A stretch of DNA of 35,216 bases from Alphaproteobacteria bacterium (GTDB lineage: Bacteria; Pseudomonadota; Alphaproteobacteria; SHVV01), in the NCBI GenBank assembly GCA_016869275.1, contig VGEO01000026.1, positions 1 to 35,216 on the forward strand, in the 5' to 3' direction. Position 1 is the first letter of the stretch. Each line of letters begins with the position of its first letter. The position numbers and the translations under genes are program-made. The notes beneath the pieces were generated by a model. That model was not told the DNA's origin. It made no database searches and saw only the letters and a program-made list of their open reading frames with translations. Of the stretch, positions 1 to 8,966 are shown one piece after another.

Positions 1-2670
1 GGCCGCGGCCAAATTCTCGATCTGGCGCTTGTTGAGCGAACGCGCTTCGGCGCGGTTGGCGAAGTCGGCGATCGACTTGAACGGCCCGTGCGCGTCCCGT
101 TCGGCGATCACCGCCGCCATCGCCTGCGCGCCGACGTTCCGGACCGCGGCCAGCGCGTAACGGATCGCCGCGGCGCCGTCCGGATCGCGCTCGACGGTAA
201 AGACGACGCCCGAGCGGTTGATGTTGGGCGGCCGGAGCTCGATCCCGACCTTGTCGAGTTCGCGCTTGAAGCCGGCGATCTTCTCGACATTGCTCAAGTC
301 GAGGGTCATCATCGCGGCGAAGAATTCGACCGGATAATGCGCTTTCAGGTACGCGGTGTGGTAGGCGAGCAGCGCGTAGCCGGCCGAGTGCGCCTTGTTG
401 AAGCCGTAGCCCGCGAACTTATCGACCAGATTGAAGACGTAGATCGCGCGGTCCTCGGGCACGCCCTTGGCCATCGCGCCTTTGACGAAGCGCTCGCGCT
501 GCGCCTCCATCTCGGACTTGATCTTCTTGCCCATGGCACGGCGCAGGAGATCGGCTTCGCCCAAGGTGAACCCCGCGAACACCTGAGCGATCTGCATCAC
601 CTGCTCCTGGTAGATGATGACGCCGTAAGTGTCCTTGACCACCGGCTCGATCAGTTCGTGCAGGAACTCGGGCTTTTCGCGCCCGTGCTTGGAGGCGACG
701 TATTTCGGGATGTTCTCCATCGGGCCGGGCCGGAACAGCGCGACCAGCGCGATCAGATCCTCGATGCCGGACGGCTTGGCTTCGCGGAGCAGGCTCTGCA
801 TGCCCGGGCTTTCGAACTGGAACACGCCGATGGTGTCGCCCGCGGTCATGAGGTCGTAGGTTTTCCTGTCGTCCAAGGTGAGCTTGGCGTAGTCGATCGC
901 GTATTCGGGGCCCCGCCTCGCGATCAGCTTGGCGGCCTGGTCGAGGACGGTGAGCGTCTTCAAGCCCAGGAAGTCGAATTTCACGAGCCCGGCGGCTTCG
1001 GCGTACTTCATCGAGAACTGCGTGACCGGCATCTCCGAGCGCGGATCGCGGTACATCGGCACCAGCTCGTCCAACGGCCGGTCGCCGATCACGACGCCGG
1101 CGGCATGGGTCGAGGCGTGGCGGTAAAGGCCTTCTAGCTTGATCGCGATCTCGAGGAGCTTGGCGACCTTGGGGTCGGCGTCGCGCTCCTGCTGGAGCCG
1201 GGGCTCGACTTCAATCGCGTCCTTGAGCTTGATCGGGTTGGCCGCGTTGAACGGCACCATCTTCGACAAGCGGTCGACCTGGCCGTAAGGCATCTGCAGC
1301 ACGCGGCCGACGTCGCGGACGGCGGCGCGCGCCTGGAGCTTGCCGAAGGTGATGATCTGGGCGACGCGGTCGCTGCCGTAGCGATCCTGAACGTACTCGA
1401 TGACGCGGTCGCGCTTGTCTTGGCAGAAGTCGATGTCGAAGTCAGGCATCGACACACGTTCGGGGTTCAAGAACCGCTCGAACACGAGGCCGAATTGCAG
1501 GGGATCCAAGTCGGTGATGCGGAGCGACCACGCCACCACCGAGCCCGCGCCCGAGCCGCGCCCGGGACCGACCGGAATATCGTGGTCTTTCGCGTACTGG
1601 ATGAAGTCGGCGACGATCAGGAAGTAGCCGGCGAACCCCATCTTGGCGATGACGTCGAGCTCGAACTCGAGCTTGTCGCGGTAGGGCTTGGCCAGCGCTT
1701 CCCGCGCCGGCGCATCGGCGCCCGGTTGATAGACGTGGGCCGCGAGCCGCGCCTCGAGCCCGGTGCGGGCGCGGATTGCCATCTCCTCGGCCTCGTCGCG
1801 GCCGTGGGCGCCGGAAAACTGCGGCAGGATCGGGGCTCGCTCCTCGGCGGCGTAGGCGCAGCGCTGGGCGATCGCCAGCGTGTTGGCGATCGCCTCCGGC
1901 AGGTCGGCGAACAGCGCCTGCATCTCGGCCGCGGTCTTGAAGCGGTGGTCGGGGGTCATGCGGCGGCGCTCGGCCTGGTCAACATAGGCGCCGTCGGCGA
2001 TGCAGAGCAGCGCATCGTGCGCCTCGTACATCGAGCCGTCCGAAAAATAGACATCGTTGGTCGCGACCAGCGGCAGATCGAGCTTGTAGGCGAGATCGAT
2101 CAGCGGGCCCTCGATCCGCGCTTCGCCGGTCGCGCCGTGCCGCTGCAGCTCGACATAGAGCCGGCCGGGGTAGAGCCGGGCGAACCGTCGCAGCGCCTCT
2201 TCGGCGACCCCGTCGCGGCCGTCGCGGATCGCGCGTCCGACCTCACCGCCCACGCCACCGGTGAGCGCGATCAGGCCATCGGCGTGGGCGGCGAGGTCGC
2301 GCCCCGCGACCTGCGGCGCCAACCCGCCGACCGCGTTCCGGAACGAGAGCGAGGAGAGCTTGATCAGGTTGCGATACCCGGTCTCGTTCTGGACCAGGAG
2401 CACGAGCTGGTCGGTGGCGCGGCCGCGGGTCGCATCGTTCCCGTCCTCGCGCGTCACGTTCAAGATGGTGCCGACGATCGGCTGGAGACCGGCTTTCTTG
2501 GCGGCCGCGGAGAATTCGAGCGCGCCGAACATGTTGGCGGTGTCGGTGACCGCGACCGCCGGCATCGCCTGGCTCTTGCAGAGCTTGACGATGTCGCTGA
2601 GTTGCAGCGCGCCCTCGGACAGCGAATAGGCCGAGTGGACGCGAAGGTGAACGAACGGCGCGTGGGGCAT
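1..2670 (-). CDS. dnaE: DNA polymerase III subunit alpha, 3' end cut off by the window
   Basis: Replicative DNA polymerase catalytic subunit, which extends both strands at the replication fork with beta clamp and epsilon. The frame is open for 890 codons from the ATG at 2670 to base 1; the family is about 1150 residues, so the tau/clamp-binding C-terminus lies outside. The N-terminal PHP domain begins FVHLRVHSAYSL. The second metal histidine of the HxH motif is Arg, as in E. coli DnaE, so the PHP site is probably not an active nuclease. The polymerase motif PDFDIDF puts the catalytic aspartates at D410 and D412; a third acidic segment, KFDFLGL, follows. The last visible part, NKRQIENLAAA, is in the fingers region. 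It is the last gene of the proS-lolC-lolD-dnaE run and follows lolD after 146 bases. The Shine-Dalgarno site before the chosen ATG is weak. No intein is seen. Confidence 0.97.
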   Translation of the reverse strand, partial: MPHAPFVHLRVHSAYSLSEGALQLSDIVKLCKSQAMPAVAVTDTANMFGALEFSAAAKKAGLQPIVGTILNVTREDGNDATRGRATDQLVLLVQNETGYRNLIKLSSLSFRNAVGGLAPQVAGRDLAAHADGLIALTGGVGGEVGRAIRDGRDGVAEEALRRFARLYPGRLYVELQRHGATGEARIEGPLIDLAYKLDLPLVATNDVYFSDGSMYEAHDALLCIADGAYVDQAERRRMTPDHRFKTAAEMQALFADLPEAIANTLAIAQRCAYAAEERAPILPQFSGAHGRDEAEEMAIRARTGLEARLAAHVYQPGADAPAREALAKPYRDKLEFELDVIAKMGFAGYFLIVADFIQYAKDHDIPVGPGRGSGAGSVVAWSLRITDLDPLQFGLVFERFLNPERVSMPDFDIDFCQDKRDRVIEYVQDRYGSDRVAQIITFGKLQARAAVRDVGRVLQMPYGQVDRLSKMVPFNAANPIKLKDAIEVEPRLQQERDADPKVAKLLEIAIKLEGLYRHASTHAAGVVIGDRPLDELVPMYRDPRSEMPVTQFSMKYAEAAGLVKFDFLGLKTLTVLDQAAKLIARRGPEYAIDYAKLTLDDRKTYDLMTAGDTIGVFQFESPGMQSLLREAKPSGIEDLIALVALFRPGPMENIPKYVASKHGREKPEFLHELIEPVVKDTYGVIIYQEQVMQIAQVFAGFTLGEADLLRRAMGKKIKSEMEAQRERFVKGAMAKGVPEDRAIYVFNLVDKFAGYGFNKAHSAGYALLAYHTAYLKAHYPVEFFAAMMTLDLSNVEKIAGFKRELDKVGIELRPPNINRSGVVFTVERDPDGAAAIRYALAAVRNVGAQAMAAVIAERDAHGPFKSIADFANRAEARSLNKRQIENLAAA

Positions 2671-2770
2671 GACCGTTCATGCCACGGGCGAAGCACGGCG
2701 TCAGCCGAACAAGCGGCGAACGCGAAAACGAAGCTGTGGACTGTTCGGGCTCGACCGAACCCCCACCCTT

Positions 2771-2815
2771 CCCTCCCCCTCGTCGACGTTGACGGGAGGG
2801 GATAGGAAGGAGGTA
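2771..2815. repeat. Degenerate GC-rich palindrome between lolD and dnaE
   Basis: This part of the 146-base lolD-dnaE gap carries a C-rich arm (ccctccccctcgtc) facing a G-rich arm (gacgggagggg) across a short centre. It is imperfect but resembles the better copies near 4.8, 8.5 and 11.5 kb. Nothing else is recognisable in the gap. Confidence 0.45.
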
Positions 2816-2816
2816 T

Positions 2817-3506
<690 letters not shown>

Positions 3507-3508
3507 CG

Positions 3509-4750
3509 CTATTCGTAGCGGAGCGCTTCGACCGGATCGAGCCGCGCCGCCCGCCACGACGGATAGAGCGTCGCCAGGAACGAAAGCGCGAGTCCGAGCA
3601 CGACCACCAACACGACCTCGAAGGTCTCGACCTTGGCCGGAAGCCGCGACAGGAAGTAGATCTCAGCGGCGAACAGGTTGGTGTTGGTCAGGCCCTCGAG
3701 CCAGCGCCGGATCGATTCGATGTTGTCGCAAAAGGCGAGCCCGGCGGCAAACCCCAGGGCGGTGCCGACGACGCCGATCGAGGTGCCGGCGATGAAGAAC
3801 ACGCGCATGATCGCGCCCCGGGTCGCGCCCATGGTGCGGAGGATAGCGATCGCCCGCCCCTTCTCCTTCACCAGCATGGTCAGGCTCGAAACGATGTTGA
3901 AGGCGGCGACCAGGACGATCAGCGTCAAGATCAGGAACATGACGTTGCGCTCGACCTCGACCGCGTTGAAGAAATGTGAGTTGACCTGGCGCCAGTCGGT
4001 GATGCGGACCGGCGCGCCGGCGGCGGTGAACAGCTTGGGGCGGATGCCGTCGATCGCCTGCGGATCCCTGGTCAGCACCTCGATCGCGCTCACCGCTCGA
4101 TCGAGGTTGAAGAATACCTGCGCCGCCTCGAGCGGCATGAAGACGAAGGTCGAGTCGTACTCGAACATGCCGGAATCGAACGTCGCCGCGACCGTATAGG
4201 TGCGCTGGCGCGGCAGCGTGCCGATCACGGTCGCCTGCACCTGCGGCGCGACCAGGCGGAGCTTGGCGCCGGGCGACAAGCCGAGCCGCTCGGCCAGCCG
4301 GATGCCGACGACGATGCCGTCGGGGGCGCTGAAATCGGCCAGGCTCCCGGTCCGGATGTTGCCAGCGATCAGCGGGTTCTTGGCGAGCTGCTCGGGCTCG
4401 ATGCCGCGCACCAGCGCGCCGCGCGCGTTCTGGTTGGCGATCACCATGACCTGGCCCTCGACGATCGGCGAGGCCCGCACCACGCCCTCGACCGTCGCCA
4501 GCCGCTCGGCGAGGACGGCGTAGTTGGCGAGATCGCCCTGCGGCGCCTGGACGGTCGCGTGGCCGTTCAACCCCAGAATGCGGCCCAACAGCTCGGCCTT
4601 GAATCCGTTCATCACGGCCGGAACGATGATCAAGGTCGCGACCCCGATCATGATGCCCAAGAGCGAGAACAGCGCGATCACCGAGATCAGGCCCTCCTCG
4701 CGCCGAGCGCGAAGGTAGCGGATCGCGAGCATCCATTCGAAGGTCGACAT
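3509..4750 (-). CDS. lolC: Lipoprotein-releasing system permease, LolC/LolE family
   Basis: Inner-membrane subunit of the Lol lipoprotein-export ABC transporter, 413 residues. It has the family plan: one N-terminal transmembrane helix (about 22-46), a large periplasmic domain (about 47-265), then three helices (about 270-295, 315-340 and 377-402). The early motif VMNGFKAEL is typical of the family, and the C-terminus [18 protein letters not shown] is the usual FtsX/MacB-type ending. Only one permease gene sits beside lolD, while enterobacteria have separate lolC and lolE. A single copy suggests a homodimeric arrangement (sometimes called LolF), but a second copy elsewhere cannot be excluded. 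It lies downstream of proS across 145 bases filled by a palindromic repeat. Confidence 0.93.
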   Translation of the reverse strand: MSTFEWMLAIRYLRARREEGLISVIALFSLLGIMIGVATLIIVPAVMNGFKAELLGRILGLNGHATVQAPQGDLANYAVLAERLATVEGVVRASPIVEGQVMVIANQNARGALVRGIEPEQLAKNPLIAGNIRTGSLADFSAPDGIVVGIRLAERLGLSPGAKLRLVAPQVQATVIGTLPRQRTYTVAATFDSGMFEYDSTFVFMPLEAAQVFFNLDRAVSAIEVLTRDPQAIDGIRPKLFTAAGAPVRITDWRQVNSHFFNAVEVERNVMFLILTLIVLVAAFNIVSSLTMLVKEKGRAIAILRTMGATRGAIMRVFFIAGTSIGVVGTALGFAAGLAFCDNIESIRRWLEGLTNTNLFAAEIYFLSRLPAKVETFEVVLVVVLGLALSFLATLYPSWRAARLDPVEALRYE

Positions 4751-4768
4751 CAGTGCAGGGCGTGGACG

Positions 4769-4875
4769 ATCCCTCCCCCTCGCCGAGGGGGAAGGTAGGG
4801 AGGGGGATGCCGTCGGTAGACCGGGAAGCCGCCCCCCTCCCTACCCTCCCCCTGCGAGCAGGGGGAGGGAGTAAT
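4769..4875. repeat. Composite GC-rich palindromic element, proS-lolC gap
   Basis: Three nested inverted repeats fill this gap. The first is an 8-bp stem with a 3-base loop at 4774-4792. The second is a 12-bp perfect stem with a 2-base centre at 4844-4869 (ccctccccctgc / gcagggggaggg). The third is a 13-bp pairing between 4794-4806 and 4833-4845. Related copies lie near 8.48 and 11.5 kb. It could fold in the proS-lolC transcript. There is no T-run, so it is not a typical intrinsic terminator. Confidence 0.8.
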
Positions 4876-4895
4876 CCTCGGGATCGTCATGGCCC

Positions 4896-6212
4896 TCACG
4901 CCGCGACCCGGGCCAACGCCGATTCGAGCGAGAGCTCCTCGCGTTGGCCGGTGCGGCGCGCTTTCAGCTCGACCACGCCTTTCTTCAAGCCGCGCGGACC
5001 GACCACGATCTGCCACGGCAGCCCGATCAGATCCATGGTCGCGAACTTGGCGCCGGGGCTTTCATCGACGTCGTCCAAGAGCACCTCGGTGCCACCGGCC
5101 CGGAGCTTGCGGTAGATCTCGTTGCAGGTCGCCTCGCAGTCGCGCTCGCCCACTTTGAGGTTGACGATCCCGACCTTGAACGGCGCGACCGCGGCCGGCC
5201 ACACGATGCCGTTGGGGTCGTGGTTGGCTTCGATGATGGCGCCGACCAGGCGCGAAACGCCGATCCCGTAGGAGCCCATCTCGACCGCGACCGCCTCGCC
5301 GTTGGCGCCGGCGACGGTCGCCTTCATCGCCTCCGAGTACTTCTTGCCGAAATAGAAGATGTGCCCGACCTCGATCCCGCGCGCGGTGACGCGGCGGTCG
5401 TCGGGGAGCCGCGCGAACGCGGCCGGATCGTGCTTCTCCGAGGTCGCCGCGTAGTGCTGGGTCCAGCGCTTGACGTAGGGTTCGAGGTCGGAATCGAAAT
5501 CGATGGTATCGCGCAGGACGTCGAAGTCGACCAGCGCCTTGTCGCAGTAGACCTCGGTCTCGCCGGTCTCGGCCAGGATGATGAATTCGTGGCTCAAATC
5601 GCCGCCGATCGGCCCGGATTCGGCCTGCATCGGGATCGCCTTCAGGTCCATGCGCGCGAACGTGCGCAAGTAGGCGACGAACATCTTGTTGTAGGCGCGC
5701 TTGGCGCCGGCGTAGTCGAGATCGAACGAGTAGCTGTCCTTCATCAGGAACTCGCGTCCGCGCATGACGCCGAAGCGCGGCCGGATCTCGTCCCGGAACT
5801 TCCACTGGATGTGATAGAGCAGCTTAGGCAGGTCGCGGTAGCTCTTGATCGCGTCGCGGAAGATATCGGTGATCAGCTCCTCGTTGGTCGGGCCATAGAG
5901 CATCTCGCGCTCGTGGCGGTCTTTGATGCGGAGCATCTCCTTGCCGTAGACCTCGTAGCGGCCGCTTTCGCGCCAAAGCTCGGCTGGCTGAACCGTCGGC
6001 ATCAGAAGCTCCTGGCAACCGGCGGCGTCCTGCTCTTCGCGAACGATCTGCTCGATCTTCTTCAAGACGCGATGGCCGAGCGGGAGCCACGTGTAGATGC
6101 CGGCCGCCGACTGCCGGACCATGCCGGCGCGCAGCATCAGCCGATGCGACACGATCTGCGATTCGGTCGGATTCTCCTTGAGGATCGGCAGAAAGTACCT
6201 GGATCGGCGCAT
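4896..6212 (-). CDS. proS: Prolyl-tRNA synthetase, short alphaproteobacterial form
   Basis: Class II aminoacyl-tRNA synthetase that charges tRNA-Pro in the cytoplasm; 438 residues. The N-terminal catalytic core carries the loop GPTNEEL near 115, a motif 2 region around [12 protein letters not shown] and motif 3 GSYGIGVSR near 315, followed by a compact anticodon-binding domain containing [11 protein letters not shown]. coli ProRS is about 570 residues because of an inserted editing domain (INS) between motifs 2 and 3. At this length the insertion is missing, as in other alphaproteobacteria, so clearance of mischarged Ala-tRNA-Pro presumably depends on a separate trans-editing factor not in this window. 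A sigma70-like promoter lies at 6263-6291. It heads the run proS-lolC-lolD-dnaE. Confidence 0.97.
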   Translation of the reverse strand: MRRSRYFLPILKENPTESQIVSHRLMLRAGMVRQSAAGIYTWLPLGHRVLKKIEQIVREEQDAAGCQELLMPTVQPAELWRESGRYEVYGKEMLRIKDRHEREMLYGPTNEELITDIFRDAIKSYRDLPKLLYHIQWKFRDEIRPRFGVMRGREFLMKDSYSFDLDYAGAKRAYNKMFVAYLRTFARMDLKAIPMQAESGPIGGDLSHEFIILAETGETEVYCDKALVDFDVLRDTIDFDSDLEPYVKRWTQHYAATSEKHDPAAFARLPDDRRVTARGIEVGHIFYFGKKYSEAMKATVAGANGEAVAVEMGSYGIGVSRLVGAIIEANHDPNGIVWPAAVAPFKVGIVNLKVGERDCEATCNEIYRKLRAGGTEVLLDDVDESPGAKFATMDLIGLPWQIVVGPRGLKKGVVELKARRTGQREELSLESALARVAA

Positions 6213-6262
6213 CTCGAATTGTTCCGCGTGGAGCGGCCCGGCGCCGCTTGAAAACCGGGGCG

Positions 6263-6291
6263 ACTTTAGGCAAACGCCCGCGGCAAGGCAA
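6263..6291 (-). promoter_or_regulatory. Candidate sigma70 promoter of proS
   Basis: On the minus strand a TTGCCT -35 box (6286-6291) and a TAAAGT -10 box (6263-6268) are separated by exactly 17 bases, about 50 bases before the proS start. Each hexamer matches the consensus at about four positions. It is the best match in the gap, but unproven. Confidence 0.5.
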
Positions 6292-6292
6292 A

Positions 6293-6311
6293 CGATGCGA
6301 AGCTCGCATCG
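6293..6311 (-). terminator. Hairpin downstream of the BenE-type gene
   Basis: A perfect 8-bp stem (cgatgcga / tcgcatcg) with a 3-base loop lies 22 bases after the stop of the transporter gene. Read on the minus strand it is followed by only TTTG, so it is at best a weak intrinsic terminator; it abuts the proS promoter candidate. Confidence 0.4.
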
Positions 6312-6332
6312 CGACGAATGCGGACCGCGCGG

Positions 6333-7496
6333 CTACGCGCCGCGCCGCCAGCGTGCGAGTGCCAAGACGGCGCCGCCGGCGACCAGGCCCCAGAACGCGC
6401 CACCGATCCCGAAGAAGCTGACGCCCGAAGCGGCGACCACGAAGGTGACGACCGCCGCCTCGCGGTCCGCGGCCTCGGCGGTCGCGCCGGCGATCGCGCC
6501 GCCGAACGAACCCAAGAGCGCAAGCCCGGCGACCGCCTCGATCAGATAAGGCGGCGCTGCGCCGATAAAGGCGGCGGCGGCGCCAGCGCCCAAACCGACC
6601 ACGACATAAGCGGCGCCGTTCACGACCGCAGCCCAATAGCGCCGCGTCGGGTCGGGATGGGCCTCGGGTCCGGCGCAGAGCGCGGCGGTGATTGCGGCCA
6701 AGTTCACCGCGTGCGACCCGAACGGCGCCGCGAGGCCCGTGAACAGGCCGGTGGTCGTGAACAGCGGACCCGGCGCCGGCTTGAAACCGTTGGCGCTCAG
6801 GACCGCGACGCCGGGGATGTTTTGCGACGCCATCGTCACCAGGAAGAGCGGCAGCGCGATGCCGACGATCGCCGGCAGCGTGAAGGTCGGCATGACCGCG
6901 ACCGGCGCCGGTGCCACCGCCGCCGCGGTCGAAAAGCTCCCGGGTGCCATGACCGCGATGACGATCAGCGCCAGCACGACCACCGCCGGCACGGCATAGA
7001 GGCGTTTGAAGCGCGCGACCGCCGCCCATACCAGGATCAAGCTCAACCCGATCGCCGGCGATTCGGCGACCGCTTTGACCGGCGCCAGGCACAGGTTCAA
7101 GAGCACGCCGGCCAGCATCGCGTTCGCGAGCGAAGCCGGGATCGCCGCGACGGCGCGCCCGAGCGGCCGCCAAAGGCCGGCCGCGACGATCAGGACCCCG
7201 GTCACGATGAAGGCGCCGACGGCGGCGGCGAAGCCACCCTCGGGCACCGCCGAGGCGGCGAGCACGGCCGCACCCGGGGTCGACCAGGCGACGCTGATCG
7301 GCATCCGGGTCTTCAAGCTCAAAACGATTGCACCTACCCCCATCGCGATCGAGACCGCCATCAGGCCCGAGGCGGCCTCGGCCGGCGAGGCGCCGACCGC
7401 CGTCAGGCCTTGAATCACGACCGCGAAGGTCGAGGAAAAGCCGACCACGGCGGCAAGCACCCCGGCGCTCAAGGCTTGGATCGAAAAAGAGCGCAT
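6333..7496 (-). CDS. BenE-family transporter (benzoate/H+ symporter-like)
   Basis: Integral inner-membrane protein of 387 residues, almost entirely hydrophobic, with about eleven to twelve predicted membrane segments. The N-terminal half contains VIQGLTAVGASPAEAASG and SVAWSTPGAAVLA, a pattern characteristic of the BenE benzoate/proton symporter family within the APC/NCS2-like fold. The substrate cannot be read from the sequence, and no aromatic-degradation genes are nearby, so benzoate is a family-level guess. It starts 24 bases after the stop of an upstream small exported protein in the same orientation and is probably cotranscribed with it. A hairpin follows its stop before proS. Confidence 0.85.
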   Translation of the reverse strand: MRSFSIQALSAGVLAAVVGFSSTFAVVIQGLTAVGASPAEAASGLMAVSIAMGVGAIVLSLKTRMPISVAWSTPGAAVLAASAVPEGGFAAAVGAFIVTGVLIVAAGLWRPLGRAVAAIPASLANAMLAGVLLNLCLAPVKAVAESPAIGLSLILVWAAVARFKRLYAVPAVVVLALIVIAVMAPGSFSTAAAVAPAPVAVMPTFTLPAIVGIALPLFLVTMASQNIPGVAVLSANGFKPAPGPLFTTTGLFTGLAAPFGSHAVNLAAITAALCAGPEAHPDPTRRYWAAVVNGAAYVVVGLGAGAAAAFIGAAPPYLIEAVAGLALLGSFGGAIAGATAEAADREAAVVTFVVAASGVSFFGIGGAFWGLVAGGAVLALARWRRGA

Positions 7497-7520
7497 CGTT
7501 CGGGCGGGTCGCGCGGGCGG

Positions 7521-8009
7521 CTAGGGTTTCGCCGCCTTGAGCTTGGCGCGGCAGGCTTCGGCGATCGGACCGTTGGCGCCGTTGTCGATCGGCTGGTCGT
7601 TGAAGTAGACCCGGCCTTGCTTGAACGTGACGGCGCCGAGCGACGTCTTCGATTTCTCGAGCCCGCGCGGCGCGGTCCGCTGCAGGAACGTATAAATTTC
7701 GAGCGAGATGTCGATCGAGATTTCGTCCGGCAGCTTGATGGTGCTGCTCGACTCGAGATCGGCGGGTTTCACCGGCCGTCCATGCACTTCGACGCCGGGT
7801 TTGAAGTTGACGTCGTTGCGCGCGACATGGGCGACCAGCGCGCGGCAATCGGCATCCGAAATCACCAGCGTCTGCCCCTGCGCCGTGGCGGGCACCGTAA
7901 TGTCCGCGAATGCCGCCGCCGTGAACGCTGCGAGCACCATTGTCCGGATCAATGCTTCGCGCGAGATCATCGGAATAAACCTATGAAAAATATGGCGATT
8001 ATTCGTCAT
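7521..8009 (-). CDS. Small exported protein of unknown function
   Basis: Not recognised. It is 162 residues from the ATG at 8009, or 149 from the second ATG at 7970 (MISREALIRTM). The shorter form gives a cleaner signal peptide: basic start, hydrophobic stretch MVLAAFTAAAFA and a likely cleavage after ATAQG. The mature part has two cysteines, one near the start (DADC) and one near the end (EAC), which could form a disulfide in the periplasm. The rest is mixed alpha/beta with charged residues and no enzyme motif I can name. Neither start has a clear Shine-Dalgarno site. It lies just upstream of the BenE-type transporter and is probably in the same operon, but a functional link is speculation. 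Confidence 0.75.
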   Translation of the reverse strand: MTNNRHIFHRFIPMISREALIRTMVLAAFTAAAFADITVPATAQGQTLVISDADCRALVAHVARNDVNFKPGVEVHGRPVKPADLESSSTIKLPDEISIDISLEIYTFLQRTAPRGLEKSKTSLGAVTFKQGRVYFNDQPIDNGANGPIAEACRAKLKAAKP

Positions 8010-8042
8010 TTTTTTCGCGCCCAGGAACCGATTTTTAATGAC

Positions 8043-8142
8043 GGGATCGAAGCCCGAGGGTACAGTCGCACCATTCGATTAAGAAAAACACCCAAGTTCA
8101 GGGACGGACAACAGCGAGGCCCCTCCGGGGCCTCGTTTTTTT
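8043..8142 (+). ncRNA. Candidate small RNA ending in a strong terminator
   Basis: This part of the 174-base gap between two minus-strand genes has no plausible protein on either strand. It ends in a textbook plus-strand intrinsic terminator (see 8115-8142) that no visible plus-strand gene needs. The upstream stretch is AT-richer than its surroundings. It has a loose T-rich -10-like sequence near 8034 and a short internal inverted repeat (atcgaa / ttcgat), so a transcript of roughly 90-100 bases starting near 8043 is possible. The 5' end is a guess and no known RNA family was recognised. Confidence 0.4.
8115..8142 (+). terminator. Strong rho-independent terminator, plus strand
   Basis: A perfect 9-bp GC-rich stem (cgaggcccc / ggggcctcg) with a 3-base loop (tcc) is followed at once by seven T residues at 8136-8142. 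On the minus strand there is no T-run after the stem, so it works for plus-strand transcription. Only minus-strand genes flank it. Confidence 0.85.
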
Positions 8143-8183
8143 GTTGCGATCGTTTCTAACGAATGTTCTTCTAAGTAATTGAA

Positions 8184-8426
8184 TTATTTATATAAAAAAT
8201 CCTCGATCCAGCCCGTTCGCGCGATCAGATAGCCGATCAGCCATATGACCGCCGATATCGCGGTGGTGACCGCCGCCTTGAGCAACAACCGCGGTCGCGC
8301 CGGCGCCCCCGGTTCATTGCTGGGATCGGGCGCTTCGGCGCGGCGGACGCCGAACATCGGCAGCACCGCGAACAGCACCATCCACCACACCAGGAAGTAG
8401 GTCGCGAGCGCGGTCGCCCAAAACAC
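8184..8426 (-). CDS. DUF1467 family small membrane protein
   Basis: 80-residue protein with two membrane helices: FLVWWMVLFAVLPMF near 12-26 and a second near 52-70 (TTAISAVIWLIGYLIA), joined by a proline- and charge-rich loop. The layout, the WW..LFAVLP motif and the position beside the methylmalonyl-CoA epimerase gene and near proS match the alphaproteobacterial DUF1467 family. Function is unknown; family members are annotated only as membrane or secreted proteins. It is separated from mce by 135 bases carrying a palindromic repeat, and is followed by an AT-rich gap. Confidence 0.8.
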   Translation of the reverse strand: MFWATALATYFLVWWMVLFAVLPMFGVRRAEAPDPSNEPGAPARPRLLLKAAVTTAISAVIWLIGYLIARTGWIEDFLYK

Positions 8427-8462
8427 GGCTAGGACCGAGAATCAGCGATAGACGCGCGCCCC

Positions 8463-8530
8463 GCCCCCCTCCCCGCACTCCCCCTGCGAGCAGGGGGAGG
8501 AGGCGAGCGGAGCGAGCCCGAGGGGGTGTC
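8463..8530. repeat. GC-rich palindromic repeat, mce-DUF1467 gap
   Basis: A 10-bp perfect inverted repeat (ctccccctgc / gcagggggag) with a GA centre spans 8478-8499, preceded by a C-rich stretch and followed by a gcgagcggagcgagc motif and agggggt. The core is the same as in the element at 4844-4869, so the two are copies of one dispersed family. Confidence 0.8.
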
Positions 8531-8561
8531 GCAGTGCATCGAGGACAGGGTCGGCAACGGC

Positions 8562-8966
8562 CTAGACCTGCTCAAGCTCGATCAGGGCGCCCGAGAAGTC
8601 CTTGGGGTGGAGAAACAGCACCGGCTTTCCGTGCGCGCCGGTCTTGGGCTCGCCATCGCCCAGGACGCGCGCGCCGGCCCGCTGCAGCCGGTCGCGCGCA
8701 GCGCGGATGTCGGCCACCTCGTAGCAAACGTGGTGGATGCCCCCGCTCGCATTCTTCTCGAAAAAGCCGGCGATCGGTGACGCCGCCCCCAGGGGGTGCA
8801 GGAGCTCGATCTTGGTGTTGGCGAGCTCGACGAACACGACCGTGACGCCGTGATCCGGCAACGGTTGCGGCGCCGAGACCTTGGCGCCCAGGGTCGCGCG
8901 GTACTGCTCCGCCGCTTTCGCCAAGTCGGGAACGGCGATGGCGACGTGGTTCAGTCGACCGATCAT
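8562..8966 (-). CDS. mce: Methylmalonyl-CoA epimerase
   Basis: Interconverts the R and S forms of methylmalonyl-CoA in the route from propionyl-CoA to succinyl-CoA. It is 134 residues, a single vicinal-oxygen-chelate (glyoxalase-fold) unit pair as usual for the family. Conserved parts are LNHVAIAVPDL at the start (metal histidine H7), VELANTKIELLHPL, GGIHHVCYEV (second metal histidine) and the C-terminal ALIELEQV (metal glutamate). The start overlaps the rnj stop as ATGA, so translation is probably coupled to rnj. No propionyl-CoA carboxylase or mutase genes are in the window. Confidence 0.93.
   Translation of the reverse strand: MIGRLNHVAIAVPDLAKAAEQYRATLGAKVSAPQPLPDHGVTVVFVELANTKIELLHPLGAASPIAGFFEKNASGGIHHVCYEVADIRAARDRLQRAGARVLGDGEPKTGAHGKPVLFLHPKDFSGALIELEQV

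Noticed and set aside
1-2670. DnaE PHP domain with altered metal motif as an oddity
   Set aside because: The same substitution occurs in other proteobacterial DnaE proteins, so it is ordinary.
1420-2805. 461-codon plus-strand frame opposite dnaE
   Set aside because: Antisense shadow; dnaE has catalytic residues and the family sequence throughout.
6318-8159. 613-codon plus-strand frame spanning the BenE-type gene
   Set aside because: Low-complexity Arg/Gly/Asp-rich translation opposite a clear membrane protein.
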